DNA from: Pneumocystis sp. 'macacae'
Taxonomy: Eukaryota; Ascomycota; Pneumocystomycetes; Pneumocystales; Pneumocystaceae
Direction: 5' to 3'
Length of the DNA stretch: 64,000 nucleotides
NCBI GenBank assembly: GCA_018127085.1
Contig: CM030723.1
Location: 129,685 to 193,684, forward strand
Shown here piece by piece: positions 47,623-62,369 of the stretch. Both the position numbers and the translations under genes were made by a program. The notes below the pieces were generated by a model that saw only the letters and a list, made by a program, of their open reading frames with translations, did not search any database and was not told the DNA's origin. Each line of letters begins with the position of its first letter. The stretch's first letter is position 1.

Positions 47623-47993
47623 AAAGTAGCTAAAGTACACTGAATACTCTAAAAATATTTCTCTTACTAAAACAACATATATAATTTATCTTATACACCA
47701 TAATTATACGATCTTGTTTTAATATACAATTTTTCCTACGTTAAATCTAATACAAACCACCAAAATCTCAATCCTCTAAACTATTTAAAATAATAATAGC
47801 TAACAAAAGCAATCAATATTTAAAATCGTATAATATTTAGTTAATCGTTTTAATATGAACATTTTACAATAAAAAATTAAAAAAATACTACAAAAATAAT
47901 TGCAATAAATAACTTCGATAAATAAAATAATTAACCCTTTTTCAAAATATCTAATATACTACAAATTACAAAACATAAACATTCTATAAAATA
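47623..47993. other. Convergent 3' region of ABC-F gene and erg6
   Basis: About 370 bp of AT-rich DNA between two genes that end toward each other. It should hold both poly(A) signals. No gene seen. Confidence 0.6.
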
Positions 47994-49256
47994 TTAAGCT
48001 AAAGGTTTCCTACAAACCCACATTTGCATAGGACTAAACAATTGTTGCTTCCCTGCATCTACAAGAGCATCCGCAGCAATTAACAAAACGTCATTAACTT
48101 TTTTACAACCTTTTGGTGCAACGCCAATAAACTCCAAAAGATTTAGAAGAAACCCAATAAACCATCTTCCAAACCATGTCATACGTGCAATAGCAAACAA
48201 ATCCCAGAGAGACCTAGCCTTTCTAAGATCCGTATCAAGAAGATAATACCATGGAATTTCATTATTTTTTGTAGAAAGCTCTTCTGAATGAATAATTTCA
48301 AACCCTACCTTCTTTAAAGCAGCTCTAGATTCACTAACTTTAAACATTTTAGGAATAGAGTCACCAATCTCAATTCCATATACAATTTGTCGATGCTCAG
48401 GATTGGTTTCATCATATTTATCAAGCAAAACCCATTCATAAAGAGCAAAAATACCTCCTGGTTTAAGAACTCGAAAAGCCTCTCCATAAACCCCTTCTAA
48501 TGAAGGTGCATGGACTGTAGCCTCGATGGAATATACTTTGTCAAAATAGTTATCAGGAAAAGGCATTTGCATAAAATCCCCTTTAACAAAACTCAATTTA
48601 CCAGATAGTCCTTTTTTCTCTGCGTAAAATTGTGCACGCTCAATTTGATACTAAATAATATTAAGTATAAACAAAAAACCTTTTTCTTTAAAAATACATC
48701 ATTATTATTTAACCCTATAATATCTGCACCCGTAAAAACAGATATTTCAAGTGCCGGGCCACCCACTCCACATCCAATATCTAAAACCATTTCACCTTCA
48801 CGTATCCCAGCATGAGAGGCAAGATAATGCTCATGACGTGCAATAGCCTTAGAAAACGACTCATCCCTTGAAAACCGGCAAAAATGGAAAGATGGAGACC
48901 ATCCATATTCATAAAAATCTGTCACCTAAAAACATTTATAAATACACAAAAATAGACATTATATACAAGATTATAATAATGACGAGTAAGCGTAGCGTAG
49001 CCCCTAAAGCGATTCTTCATCGAATATTAGAACAGAAATACAAAAAACAACTAACCTGCTGATGAATACCATCCTTCTTATCGAGATGTTTGTCACCCCA
49101 AAACCCAAAATACGAATCAAACGCAACTTTTTGAGCATCTCTATTCTTATTAAATATAGCAAAAATCCCACGCCTATTCTGAGCATCTGACCCATGCATA
49201 GCCTTTGAAAACTTTTTATCTTTTTCTATATCTAACGGCTCAAGTTCAAAAACCAT
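47994..49256 (-). CDS. erg6: Sterol C-24 methyltransferase Erg6
   Basis: Four exons (49256-49056, 49014-48967, 48925-48698, 48650-47994) give 377 aa, the usual Erg6 length. Exon 2 is only 48 nt and supplies [16 protein letters not shown], which completes the conserved [20 protein letters not shown] block. The SAM site is [16 protein letters not shown], followed by [32 protein letters not shown] and RVLKPGG. The enzyme methylates C-24 of sterol side chains using S-adenosylmethionine. From memory, the Pneumocystis enzyme prefers lanosterol and makes C-24-alkylated sterols although bulk ergosterol is absent. The whole-codon sum across exons supports the model. Confidence 0.95.
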
Positions 49257-51359
<2,103 letters not shown>

Positions 51360-51873
51360 ATTACGACTTCTATGTCAATACATTATCTTACAGCAAGACA
51401 AATAATTCTAGCTTTTTATAAGGAAAAGCACGTTTTTGTTTTATATATAACATCTGCTAAGCAATTTATCTGTTTTTTTTTTATTTTATTCTCATTTGTT
51501 TTTAAATTATACCAAGAAATTATCACTTAAATATTTATCCAGCCGTTCTATAAAACTATTCCCATCTACATATTTTTTCAAAACAAAAACATTCTACCTG
51601 TATTTCTTATTTAGGAGAACTAGAATATAATGAAAACTAAATAAATGATATATTTTTCATTTTGAAATATTATCCATCGCATATTTCAATTTCTAATTTT
51701 TTTAAGCATTTTCTACAAAAATTATTATTTTATTTCAAAAAAACACTTTAAAACACCTTACATTTTAATTCTATTAGAGAAAAACAATAACATTTTTTAC
51801 TTTTCAAATATACTAATATTTAAAACAGAATATGGTAATTTTATAAGAACAATTTACAAATATAAAAAATATT
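51360..51873. other. Intergenic DNA between cdc42 and the sororin candidate
   Basis: About 510 bp with the 3' UTR of cdc42 (somewhat less AT-rich to about 51620) and the promoter of the next gene. No other gene seen. Confidence 0.6.
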
Positions 51874-52518
51874 ATGCCACGACCCATTCGACATCCAAAA
51901 AACACTATTCTGCTTGAACATGTATCACCTTTTTCTTCTGGGCCTCAAGCATCATCTACACCAACTCAGGATCCATCAAACATAATATGGACATCAGATT
52001 TATCACCTATTGAAACGTCTACACTGAACAAATGTGCAAATGTACAAACAAACACATCTCCTGATCCATTTGGATTTAGAGAAATCCAAGGAATCCATCC
52101 AACACTCAAAACCAAACTCTTAAAACCATCACTAAATAAACTACAAGTAAGTGATGAAATACCATTCTCAAACTTTTCATCATTATCAAAAAGCAAAAAC
52201 CCTTTTCAAGAATCACCAAGTGAAGATAATTCAAATATAATACTAAAACAAAGATCTACAAAGAATAAATCAAAAAATTTAAAATATAAAGAAAACGAAA
52301 ATAATAATCTCAAAAAAAAAAAATACACCAAAAAACATCAAAATACATCAGAAAACATAAACATGCAAGATGAAATCACAGTCCTCGAGAAAGATACAAA
52401 TGAATTTAACACAGAAAAACATGCCATATTTTCAAAAAATATTATAGAATACTTTAAAGAAGTTGATAAATTCAAATTAAATATAGAAGATATTCCCGCA
52501 AACCACATTAATGATTAA
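51874..52518 (+). CDS. Small disordered protein, candidate sororin (Pds5-binding cohesion protector)
   Basis: A single exon of 214 codons, unusual in this intron-dense window. It is polar and lysine/serine/asparagine-rich with no folded domain. Features: RPIRHPKN at the N-terminus; SP sites at 18, 44, 62 and 114; DPFGFREIQG with an FGF motif at 66-68; a KEN tripeptide at 139-141; a lysine-rich linker at 125-155; and a C-terminal patch EYFKEVDKFKLNIED (192-206). Metazoan sororin is a short disordered protein with a KEN box, CDK sites, an FGF motif that competes with Wapl at Pds5, and a C-terminal patch of the same shape (acidic/aromatic, VxxF, LxVE). It is tail-to-tail with pds5. The assignment is an inference. 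KEN can arise by chance in so K/E/N-rich a protein. Confidence 0.5.
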   Translation: MPRPIRHPKNTILLEHVSPFSSGPQASSTPTQDPSNIIWTSDLSPIETSTLNKCANVQTNTSPDPFGFREIQGIHPTLKTKLLKPSLNKLQVSDEIPFSNFSSLSKSKNPFQESPSEDNSNIILKQRSTKNKSKNLKYKENENNNLKKKKYTKKHQNTSENINMQDEITVLEKDTNEFNTEKHAIFSKNIIEYFKEVDKFKLNIEDIPANHIND

Positions 52519-52783
52519 CTATTCTACATCATACCCATTATTTGCTATTATTATATTTTATTCTTAATAAACAATAGAACAGAATCTACTAATATCATTA
52601 AATACAGCTATATTTTATTATCATATTTTTAATTAACATCAAAATAAGCTATATACTATAATGTATTATGTATTCCTTATACAATAGCTACATAAAACTA
52701 CATCTACATATTATATAATATGGCAACTTTTGCAAATAACAAGTTTAATTCCTCATTGAATACCATTTATTCTTTCTATATCT

Positions 52784-55700
52784 CTAAGAAGAAAGAATAT
52801 TATCGCTATCTAAGTTGTCCATTTCAATTTCACTTTCAATACTCTCATCATTATTTATAGCATCGTCCGTCATCTCATCATCATCACCATTCTCAACATA
52901 ATTAACAGCCTGTAAAACTCGTCTACTCCTTCTTAATGGTGTAACAGTAGTTTCTAACTTTTTTTGATTTTTAAACATATTTTTCAAAAAACCTTTTTTA
53001 ATAGGTTCTATTTTTTCAACAGATTTCCTCTAAATCATTAAAAATACTATTTCCTATCTATTACTTACTTTTTTAACCAATTTAGAAAACTTTGTAAACG
53101 AAACAAGTCTTTCTTCGATATCTTTATCAACATAAACTCGTTTAGCAATCTTTAACCTTAGTTAAAAACAAAAAATAACCAATATATATATACTTCTGCA
53201 GCAACTTTTGGATTAGTTAATGGTGCATATAGTTCCGAAGGTAATTTAAGTTTTTTAGGATAGATTTGTATTATCCATGAATTAGAAATAGCCATAATCC
53301 TAATTAAAGTTTGAGACAAATCCGACAAAACATAAAGCCTCTGAATATCTATCAACTATAACGAATAAACTTAAATTGACCCATACATCACTATTTTCAG
53401 GAGATATTAAATCATAAAATTGTTTTATCCTTTGTACCAAATGAAACAATAATGAAAGAGAATCTGAAGTAGCCAGAAGTTCTAAATAAAATTTTATATA
53501 TCTTAAATTATTAAAACAGAAAAAAAACGCCAACTATTTTATACTTTGAGAAATCAATTAAATCATCAGCATCTGTAGAAAAATCTGGATGATGAGCAAG
53601 GAAATGAATAAATCTTACAATCGAATATTCAATTGTAAAAGTTTCACGGTTTCCTAGAATAAATTAGTATTATATAATAATAAAAAACAATATAACAAAC
53701 GATAAATAGAAGCACATGATTTGATCCACTTAACTACCTCTTGTTTAAATTCTTCTTCTGGTTCATGAGCCACAAGAAAAACCGGTGTATAATAACGAGA
53801 AGTTAATTTATCTAGATTTAAATCTTTCATTAATTTTTTGACAAAATTATAACGAACTTGAAAGCACGGATCCTTTTCCAAATTAAACAATAATGCAAAG
53901 ATCTTAACCATATTTAACCTGAACTAACAATGCCATTTTATAAAAATCTTCAACAGAAATCATCTCTTCAAAGACACTAAAGCTGGACAACTTTAAAAGC
54001 AATCGTCCCGCAGCCAAGCGTATATGTGACTGAAACCGTAACCTAAACATAACTTAGTTTATATAATTAGAAGGCGAAAAAATTACGGAGTATTTCTTTC
54101 TTTTGAAATTTCTCCCATATTTGTCATAATTGACATAAAAAGCCGAAATACAGGCTTCGCCAATTGCTGAACACCATCTGCGCCAATATTTACCCTTAAT
54201 CTATTCACAAGAATCTTAAGTGCCAACATCTGAACTTATAAATATCTTAGTCAAATTTCAATATTTTTTACCTTTGCTTTACATTCGTCCTCAATGACAT
54301 CATCGTCAACCCAGTCTTCATCATTTGACTTTTCAGAAATAAGATTAACGAGCAATACTTCTTTAATCAAAAAACTTGTATATTGATCAGCTTTTAATTC
54401 CATTTCTTCAGGAGCATAAAGCACAAGCTGTGATAAAGCAGATAACCTAGTCAAAAAGTACTGTGAAGAAACACTGAGGTCATTAAATACTTCCTAAAAC
54501 ATATAAATACAATAAAAAATTTAAAAAAAAACATACTTCAACTAAATTATGGACAACTTTTTCCTTATTTATTGAATGTAATAAAATATAAACAGCTTGT
54601 TTCGATTCCGAAGGACTTCCTCTTAAAGCAAAAAAGGTAACAGTTTCCAATAACTTTGGATCCATAGATATATCTTGAGGAAATGAAGTAATGAATTGAG
54701 CATAAACTTTTAAAGTATCAGTACAAGATATACTCGATTTAATATCGTGTTCTTTAATCAAAAACGAAATCTCTTCTATATATGCTTTATATACAGAAGG
54801 TTGTATTAAAGATATTTCCTTAAAAATCAAAATCGAATTATTATTACCTTAATTTACTCACCTTTAAAAGTTCACGTGCAGTATCTGCCAACATATCTTC
54901 ATTAAATCTAATATATCCAACAATAGGTAATATAATATTTCTATTATATAACATAGGACTTATTTTAAAAACAAAAGATTTAAATGTTCCTAGTAAAGTC
55001 GAAGAAACCTGTTCTATTCGCTTTAAAAAATCTTTCTATTTTAAAATTAAAATCTAACTATGATCAGCATGTTTTCTAAAAACATACCTGAGACTTCAAA
55101 ATTTGTTTATAATCATTTGACAAATTCATACAATCTCTAAGTAACTTATATAAACGTCTATCATTTAACCGAGAAAATTTTTCAAAATCTAATTCTGCTT
55201 TTGCTGGGTCACCATACAAAAATTTAAGACGACTAATAGAGTCTTTTAAAGAAGAAAGAATCCTTTTTTCATTATCAGAAATTACACCGCCCTATCATTT
55301 CTTTAACAATGAAAAAAAAAAAACTCTTACATTGTATTTTTCACAAATATCAAGATAATATTCTGCTATCTTAACATATCTTTAATATTATTAACTATCA
55401 ATATAAATAAATATTGTATCGTACTTAGGACGATTTCTTCCTAAAGATAAAAATGCTTGTTTAGCCCGACTATCCAAATTCTTATACACAATCAAGATTC
55501 TTTTTGTTCTTTTGGTATCATCCGTCTCCATATAATCAAGAATATATTCATATAAAACAGATTCTAACAATATATTAATTTCTTTATCATTTATATATAT
55601 AGTATGCAATATTCGAGAAGGAATTAATGAAAACCATTCAGTTGTAGAAGTTAAATCTTTTGAACTAAAAGAAAAAATAAATAACTTATTGAATTTTAAA

Positions 55701-57220
55701 ACAGTTATAACATACATATCATTATAAGCCATATTATATAATTTCCCAAGACAATGCATTGCCTCAATCCGGACTATTTGCTTCTTATCTTTAGACCGAT
55801 CTGACAAAATTTCTAAAACATTGCTTGGAATTCTTTCACGAACTGTGTGATAATCCAAAGAACCTAACATTTTACAAACAGTCATTCGTACTTTTTCATC
55901 AATATCTACATGTTTTTCCAAAATACCCTCTAAATATTAAATGAGAAAATAAAATAAGATCAAAGAAATATGCACCTACTACAATGGCCATTATTTCAGG
56001 AGAATAACTGAAATTCATCAAAACATTAAATAGACCTTCTAACCATTTTATTCGTATAGCAGAACTTTTATCATTTCCACGAGACAACCAACTTTTCCAT
56101 AGAGATGGATATTCTTTAGTAAAATCCACACTTTGTTCTTTAACAGATAACATTTCAGAAATAGTTGATGTGCTTAAAAGTCGAAACACTAAATTTTCTG
56201 CCATAAGTTCTTGCTCTAACTGAGGTATAAGATTTTCAAGAATAGGTGGAGAAGCAATATAAAGCTCATAAACCAAATGATGTGCCTTTTCTACATCCTG
56301 TAACATTATTTCATCCAATTCAGCCTGAGAATTCTCATCGATCAACCGATTGGCCTCAAAAACAATATCTACAAAATACTGGCAAACATATCTTTGCAAA
56401 CGCTCTGCACATATATTACAAAGCTGCTTAGCCATTATATATGCCGGTGGTCGTTCAATCTTCGATGTAAATGGACAACTCATTTTTGAGCCAGCACCAA
56501 TAAATTGAGAAAGTATTATATCTATCACCTTTGAAGGAAGTATCGTAGACTCATCAATCAACTGCGCCAAAATATCTACCATAGAAACTATAACATTACG
56601 TGGCTGTTCTGATCTAAAATGTATTAAACCAACAGCACTCTCAAAAAAACTCAATAGATACGTCGCTATTTCAAAAAATACACGAAACAATTCAACTGTT
56701 AAAATATGCCCATTAGAAAGGTCTGCTATCAATACTACAGACTTGACCTGAGATAAACTCTCAAGAAGATAAAACGCCTGTGCATAATACGGCATTTCAG
56801 GACCAGTAAGTCCCTTCAGCTGACAAACAAATAACTCGAAAATATTCTAAAATAATCTATCAATACAGGCTTCCATTTATATATATATATATACATTCAA
56901 TTGTGATGACGTATAAGGAGCATCTGGAGCACAAAGCCGAAGAATATCAGCTAAACAACATGCCGTATATGCACGAACGCCTTTGTCCTTATGATTCAGA
57001 AGCGTCTCATTCACCAATTCACCAATTACAGTGTCTAGAGACGAACGTTCCACTTGCTCCTGATCATGATCTGCAAGTTCCGCCTGAAGTACCTATATAA
57101 AGCTATAAACTACACAAGAAAGCACATATAACTTACCCGTAAACGCCTAAGCACTTCACCAACGCTCAAACGGGCTGCCCCTTTCTGAATAAGCGTTTCT
57201 TTAAAGCGGAGACACACCAT
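52784..57220 (-). CDS. pds5: Sister chromatid cohesion protein Pds5
   Basis: About a dozen exons on the minus strand. It begins MVCLRFKETLIQKG at 57220. The second exon (from 57092) adds ELADHDQEQVERSSLD, LLNHKDKGVRAYTACCLADI and APYTSSQLN. The third adds NIFELFVCQLKGLTGPEMPY, YLLESLSQVKSVVLIADLSN and AQLIDES, and the next VRMTVCKMLGSLDYHT and QIVRIEAMHCLGKLY. The rest is HEAT-repeat-like. The end is a basic/acidic tail (TPLRRSRRVLQAVNYVENGD). These blocks are hallmark Pds5 sequence. Pds5 binds cohesin with Wapl or with an acetyl-Smc3-dependent protector and sets whether cohesion is released or kept. Estimated 1,250-1,300 residues; not every exon was resolved. It shares a promoter region with the orphan gene at 57547. 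Confidence 0.93.
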
Positions 57221-57546
57221 CTCTCAATGTCGTTGATACTGCAAGCAACAGTACAAAAGAAAAAAATACAATTAAAATATAAAGAGCACAAAACAGAAAA
57301 AAGCAAAAAACAAAAAATTAGAGAGATTTTAAATATAGATTATATATAAATTTCGATATATACGTAAAGTAAATCACGATCAATAAAATAATTCCAATTC
57401 AATGATAAATACAGTACAGTATAGTATTTAATAATATTAGAGAAAATATACTTCAAATCAAACGAAAACGCAACGAAGAACCAATTCCTCTGCTTTGTAA
57501 GTGAGTCCACTCCACTTTAAATATTAGTTAATAAAATACAGTTATA
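57221..57546. promoter_or_regulatory. Divergent promoter region, pds5 and orphan gene
   Basis: About 330 bp between pds5 and a plus-strand gene candidate. AT-rich. A possible 5' UTR splice donor (GTAAGT at about 57498) precedes the orphan ATG. No named site. Confidence 0.45.
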
Positions 57547-58263
57547 ATGAAATCATCAAGCTCTTCAGATTACACAAATCCTTTCAAATATAGAAAAGGA
57601 AACGAATATGGTAAATTAAGAAAATAAAAGTGTGCTATAATTTAAAAAAAAGTCTTTATACTTTCTGAAACAAACATTAGAAAGCAAGTCTACAAACGAA
57701 TTTTTGCAAAAACAAGAGGAAAAGCAAGTAACAAAAGCAGAAAAACAATCTAAATTATCTCTTATATATACACTAAAGCGGTTCAAACATGTTTATTGTT
57801 TTTAAAATTCTAAACTCTATAAATAGAACATTTAATAATGAATTTCAAGATCCGACAAACCATTACAAAATGATATCATCAAATAAAAGCAAAAAATTTC
57901 TCGAATGTACTAATTATTTTTTTCTTATATAATCTCTTATATGTTTTTGATGATGGACTATTTTCCATAAATAATTATGTATACGATATTTATGTTTCTT
58001 TAATTTATAAACCTAATGAATCTTCACCTATTTCACAACATAGAGTTTTGTAAGTTAACAATAGATTATTCATAAATACTATTAACATCAAACATTCAGG
58101 ATAATTGAAGAAAACGAAGATATTTCTTCAAAGAAATTTTGAATTTTTTTTAAAAAAATGAAGTTTCTAATACAGAAGACAAAGACTCTAACGCAGAAAA
58201 TTTTTATCAAAATACATATCCAAATCAAGATACATGGCTAAGTACTGATATCGAAGAATATTA
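57547..58263 (+). pseudogene. Unidentified spliced gene with probable homopolymer frameshifts
   Basis: Coding-like exons: 57547-57610 (MKSSSSSDYTNPFKYRKGNE), 57681-57780, and from 57827. The third frame runs to FLECTNYFF and meets a stop, but one base fewer in the seven-T run near 57917 would join it to a further open stretch, LLYVFDDGLFSINNYVYDIY then VSLIYKPNESSPISQHRV. An intron with GTAAGT (58050) and ATTCAG leads to IIEENEDISSKKF and stop. A last open stretch, NEVSNTEDKDSN to QDTWLSTDIEEY and stop (58261-58263), lies in another frame after T8/A7 runs. Either this is a decaying gene or the homopolymers are miscounted. I do not recognise the protein. Confidence 0.4.
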
Positions 58264-59965
58264 ATCAAAAATTCTTTATATTAACCCATATATATCTAAT
58301 TATAACTGTTCTAATTCCATCTAATAATTTAAATATACAATACAACTTGAAAATGGAAATTAAAAAATACAAAGTACCCTTAGTACACACTGTATGTAGT
58401 TATAAATACCTTTGTTAAATATTTATCGAATCATTAATCATATCATGACATTAATGCAATAGTAATTTATATTAAATACATTTTTACTATCTTTTAGTTT
58501 TTTTAAATACATCTTTTAATTAATATAGAAAATTATCGTTATCATTAATTTCACTACTAAATTTAAGACAAAATTAATTATATGTATTACAGTAAGAACA
58601 TTGACAGAAGTACAAAATTAATTAGGGTATAATTGAACTTTTGAAAAAATAAAATTTAAATTAACCTATTTGTTTTAACCACTCTGATACTTTACGGTCT
58701 AAAATATTAAACAAAAATATTAAAAAAAATTAAAACAAAAAATCCAATTTTTAACAATTATCATTGATTTTTAAGAAAAAAAATACATTAATTAAAAAAC
58801 AATGAAAATTCTTAAAATGAACCACAAAATTTATAACATTATTTAATAATAACTAATATGTATCAACAACATGTTTTCAATTTACCATTTGATAAAATAT
58901 ATCAAAATATATTTATGTGTATCTTTATATAATTTCAAATCTTCTAAAGTACTTGAAAAAAACTATTTCATTAAAATTCAAATAAATCTAGAAATTCTCA
59001 CATTTTTTAAATTTCACATATTTTAAGAAATTCTAGATTCAACTTCAACTAAAAACACTTTGATTACTTTTTATACAATCATCCTTTATGAAGAGTTACA
59101 TCGATACTATTTGTTAAGAACACAATCAACAAGATACATGTTACTCAAGATCTCAATCAAAATAAAAAAATATTTCTAAAATGTATATTTAAGATAAGAA
59201 AACTATATATCATGAAAATTTTACTATAAAAAAAAGAAAAAAATACATATACTACAAAAAATTTACAAATTATAACTTAAACGTGACAAATACTAGATTT
59301 AAAAAAACATTTAGTACACTTATTTATCATTACAGAATGTTTATTAATAACAAACACTTATTAAAACAAATTGCTAGCACAATTATGCATATAAAACAAA
59401 ATGTTAACAATATTACAAATCATATTAAAAAATAAAAAACTATAAAATACAATAGTATAGACACATTCAAAAACATTATAAAGAATATAATACTATGCAT
59501 ACTTCTAAAAATATTATAAAAAATGCAATATTAATAAATATCACAGCCTTAATATTAAACAAAAACCTTTTATTAATAAAACTATTTATAAAATAAGACG
59601 ATATAATATGTTTAAAAAACATAGATCACCATTGGATAATATAGGATTTATAAGAAAGACTCTAAATATTAAAATTAAATATATTTGAAAGTTAATTGAT
59701 TATTGGTTGAGTTTATTAAAAGAATAGACTTATTGAAAAACTGTATTATAGACAATTATTTTATACAAAGAAAAGTAAAAACTAATATTTATGTTTAGAT
59801 AACTAATCTATCTATTTTTTTCACTCCAATTTATAATTTTTTCTTCCTATCTTTTCACTTACCAGCGATCAAATTATCAACGTCAGGGACGTTGTGTAAT
59901 ATCTATAGAAAACAAAAATACAAAAAAAAGTGTAAAAAACAAAAATTCAATAAAAACATATAAAA
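58264..59965. other. 1.7-kb AT-rich intergenic DNA
   Basis: No supported gene. A less AT-rich patch at 59040-59170 contains a frame of about 50 codons without an ATG-led context or recognisable similarity, and I do not call it. The right end holds the promoter of the Rco1-like gene. Confidence 0.55.
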
Positions 59966-62271
59966 ATGCCAGAATTGCTAGATAAAATTGTAGTTAGGCC
60001 AAAAAGAGCTCTTGAAAACCGAAAAAAAGAACAGAACCAAAGTTCACGAGGAAAGCAAAGAAGTGTATCAAAAGAAAGACATTTTGAACGTGGTTCGCTA
60101 GAAGATTACATATATCATGATTCCCAGAAAGGAGATTTAACATCAGATGAATATGAAATGCTTAACTGGAAAAAAAAGCGACAGGCGGAGCGATCAAAAC
60201 TAAATTTGCAAGAAAAACGTTTTTTTTTCTTTAAAAATAATGAATATAGGCAAGAGACAAACACTAGAGAAAAAAGAAAAAATATAAAATTAAATATTGG
60301 AATCAGTAGTAATCCAACATCAACATATCCTACATTTTTATCTGTCAAATCATCTTCCAGGGCATCTACCACACAAAAACCTCTTTTTAAATCCCTCCGT
60401 TTTTTCTCCAGTGCAGGAAGAATCTCACAATCATCTATTCGATCAACTAGCAATTTAGAACAAACACTATCACAGCGAAAAAACATATACAAACAAAAAA
60501 CAGAAACATTACATCTTTCTTCTCAACAGAAATCAACATTATTAACGCTTTCATCTTCCAGAATGCCCATTGAAAAACGAAGGGTTGGGCGGCCAAAGAA
60601 AGTTAAACTTAGGTAATTGTTTAAACAATACAGAAACTTCTTCAACAATTAATTTTAATCAGTCCTATTAAAAACTGTATGAAAAAAACAAAACTCGACA
60701 TGAACCCATCAAATTTATATACAGAAAAAGCTACAAACATACATATTCAAAAACAGTTATCATCGCAAGAAGACCCAGCAAAAGTAAAAAATCAAAATAA
60801 TATTATTTTTATTAATTTATAGTATAACGAGGATTTTTGTTCTGCTTGTAAAAGACACGGACGATTTCTTTGTTGCGAATCGTGTCCTAGATCATTTCAT
60901 TTTTCATGCATTGAGCCACCTATTGACGAAAACAGTCTTCCGGAAGATTCATGGCATTGTACACTTTGTAGAATGAAACGTGTATATTTTAATCTACTAA
61001 CTAGCTATCTATTGATTTCTTTCAGTTTCCACCACCCAAACAGCCTCGAGGAATTTTCGCCTTTTTAATGGAATATATTATAAAAAATAATCCTAAAGAA
61101 TTTAGCCTTCCTCTTAGTATCCGAGAATATTTTGAAGGAGGTTTGCTTCTCTATGGATATCTTTTGAATTAATTTATTAATAGTATCAACTGGTCCTAAT
61201 GGCGAATATCAGGACCTAGTGGAACATAGAAATCAAAAATACGGGTAAGCATATACATTTTCATTTAAATTAATCCAAAGTATAAGTCGTCAAAAACTCA
61301 TGGAAGAAAGAGACCCATTTCAACTGGAAGATAAAAAAGGAAACCCTATACTTTGTTATAAATGTTCTCAAAATTCAATGAATGGAAAAGCTATTGTTTC
61401 TTGTGATTATTGTTCTCTTCATTGGCATATTGATTGTATTGATCCACCTATGAGTGGTGTACCATCCGCATCAAGAAAATGGATGTGCCCAAATCATGCA
61501 TATCATGTAACTGTAAGTATCAGATTTTATCATTACATACTTAGTCTTTTATACAGCCTAAAATACGACAACCTAAAAAATCAAAAATTTTAGATGTATG
61601 TTTAAAAAGAGGCTTTAGAAACAATGGAAACATAGAAATTGATAATACAGAAGATGAAGAAGAGGAACAAAAGAAACAGAAAAAACTATCATTTGATGAT
61701 TCGTATATTATAAATAATATACGATACCGATTACCTGAAAGTGGGGTTAAACTAGATTTCCTGGATAAAGTTAGAACGTATTTATTAATTTATTTTTCGA
61801 ATGCATTCATTTATATTTAGACTTCGTAAATCCCAATTAACTCAAAAATCTCAAACAAGTAATAATAAAACTCAATCAAATTCATTAGAAGTATTTTTTT
61901 CACAACATATCAAAAACAACTAATAAAAACAAGGACATACTACCGAATACCTTGGGCCCTTTAGAGCGAGAAATTATTAAAGACTTCGTGCAACTTGGAC
62001 TAGTCGAAGTAACTCCTCAAGACCATAAAAATTTTACATCATTAATTACAATTGCTCAAGTAGAAAATTCTATCTTTTTACCTTAGAATTAACAAAAAAA
62101 CAGACAGAGCTTGAAGCTTATAAGAATTTTGGGAAAAACAAAAATTCCGAAAAAAACAATATAACGGAACAAAAAATTTCTGATGAAGAACATGCACAAG
62201 TTCTTACAATAAAGAAATTAATAAAAATCAAAGGATATTCAGCACTCGTAAAATTTTTAACTACATATTAA
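59966..62271 (+). CDS. rco1: Double PHD finger protein, Rco1-like subunit of Rpd3S/Clr6 histone deacetylase
   Basis: About eight exons. Exon 1 (59966-60614) encodes a basic N-terminus ending in an AT-hook-like KRRVGRPKKVKL. PHD1 (about 60830-60975) reads CSACKRHGRFLCCESCPRSF, HFSCIEPP, WHCTLC. Next is the Rco1 block GIFAFLMEYIIKNNPKEFSL, SIREYFEG. PHD2 (61340-61500) reads CYKCSQNSMNGKAIVSCDYC, WHIDCIDPP and WMCPNH, the last pair using His. Then YRLPESGVKLDFLDKVR and LGPLEREIIKDFVQLGL follow. Rco1 and fission-yeast Cph1/Cph2 dock the deacetylase on H3K36-methylated nucleosomes to silence cryptic transcription in genes. The last splice junction (about 62080) is unresolved: the obvious intron would be only 27 nt. 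The end, FLTTY and stop, is 62271. Confidence 0.8.
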
Positions 62272-62369
62272 ATATTTAGACAATTTTATCAATCGAAAAA
62301 TTTTAAATATTTTTCTATTTAAATTAGATGAATATTTATAATAAAAAAATATAAACAATAGTTAAATCT

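Noticed and set aside
56903..57100. 65-codon plus-strand frame beginning MMTYKEHLEHK
   Set aside because: Exact antisense of the second pds5 exon, whose sense protein is strongly conserved.
59040..59170. Less AT-rich patch with about 50 open codons (reading EELHRYYLLRTQ)
   Set aside because: No start codon in a sensible place, no splice partners and no similarity I can name; could be chance or a very old relic.
60115..60492. 125-codon minus-strand frame
   Set aside because: Antisense to the basic N-terminal exon of the Rco1-like gene; no similarity and no independent splice signals.
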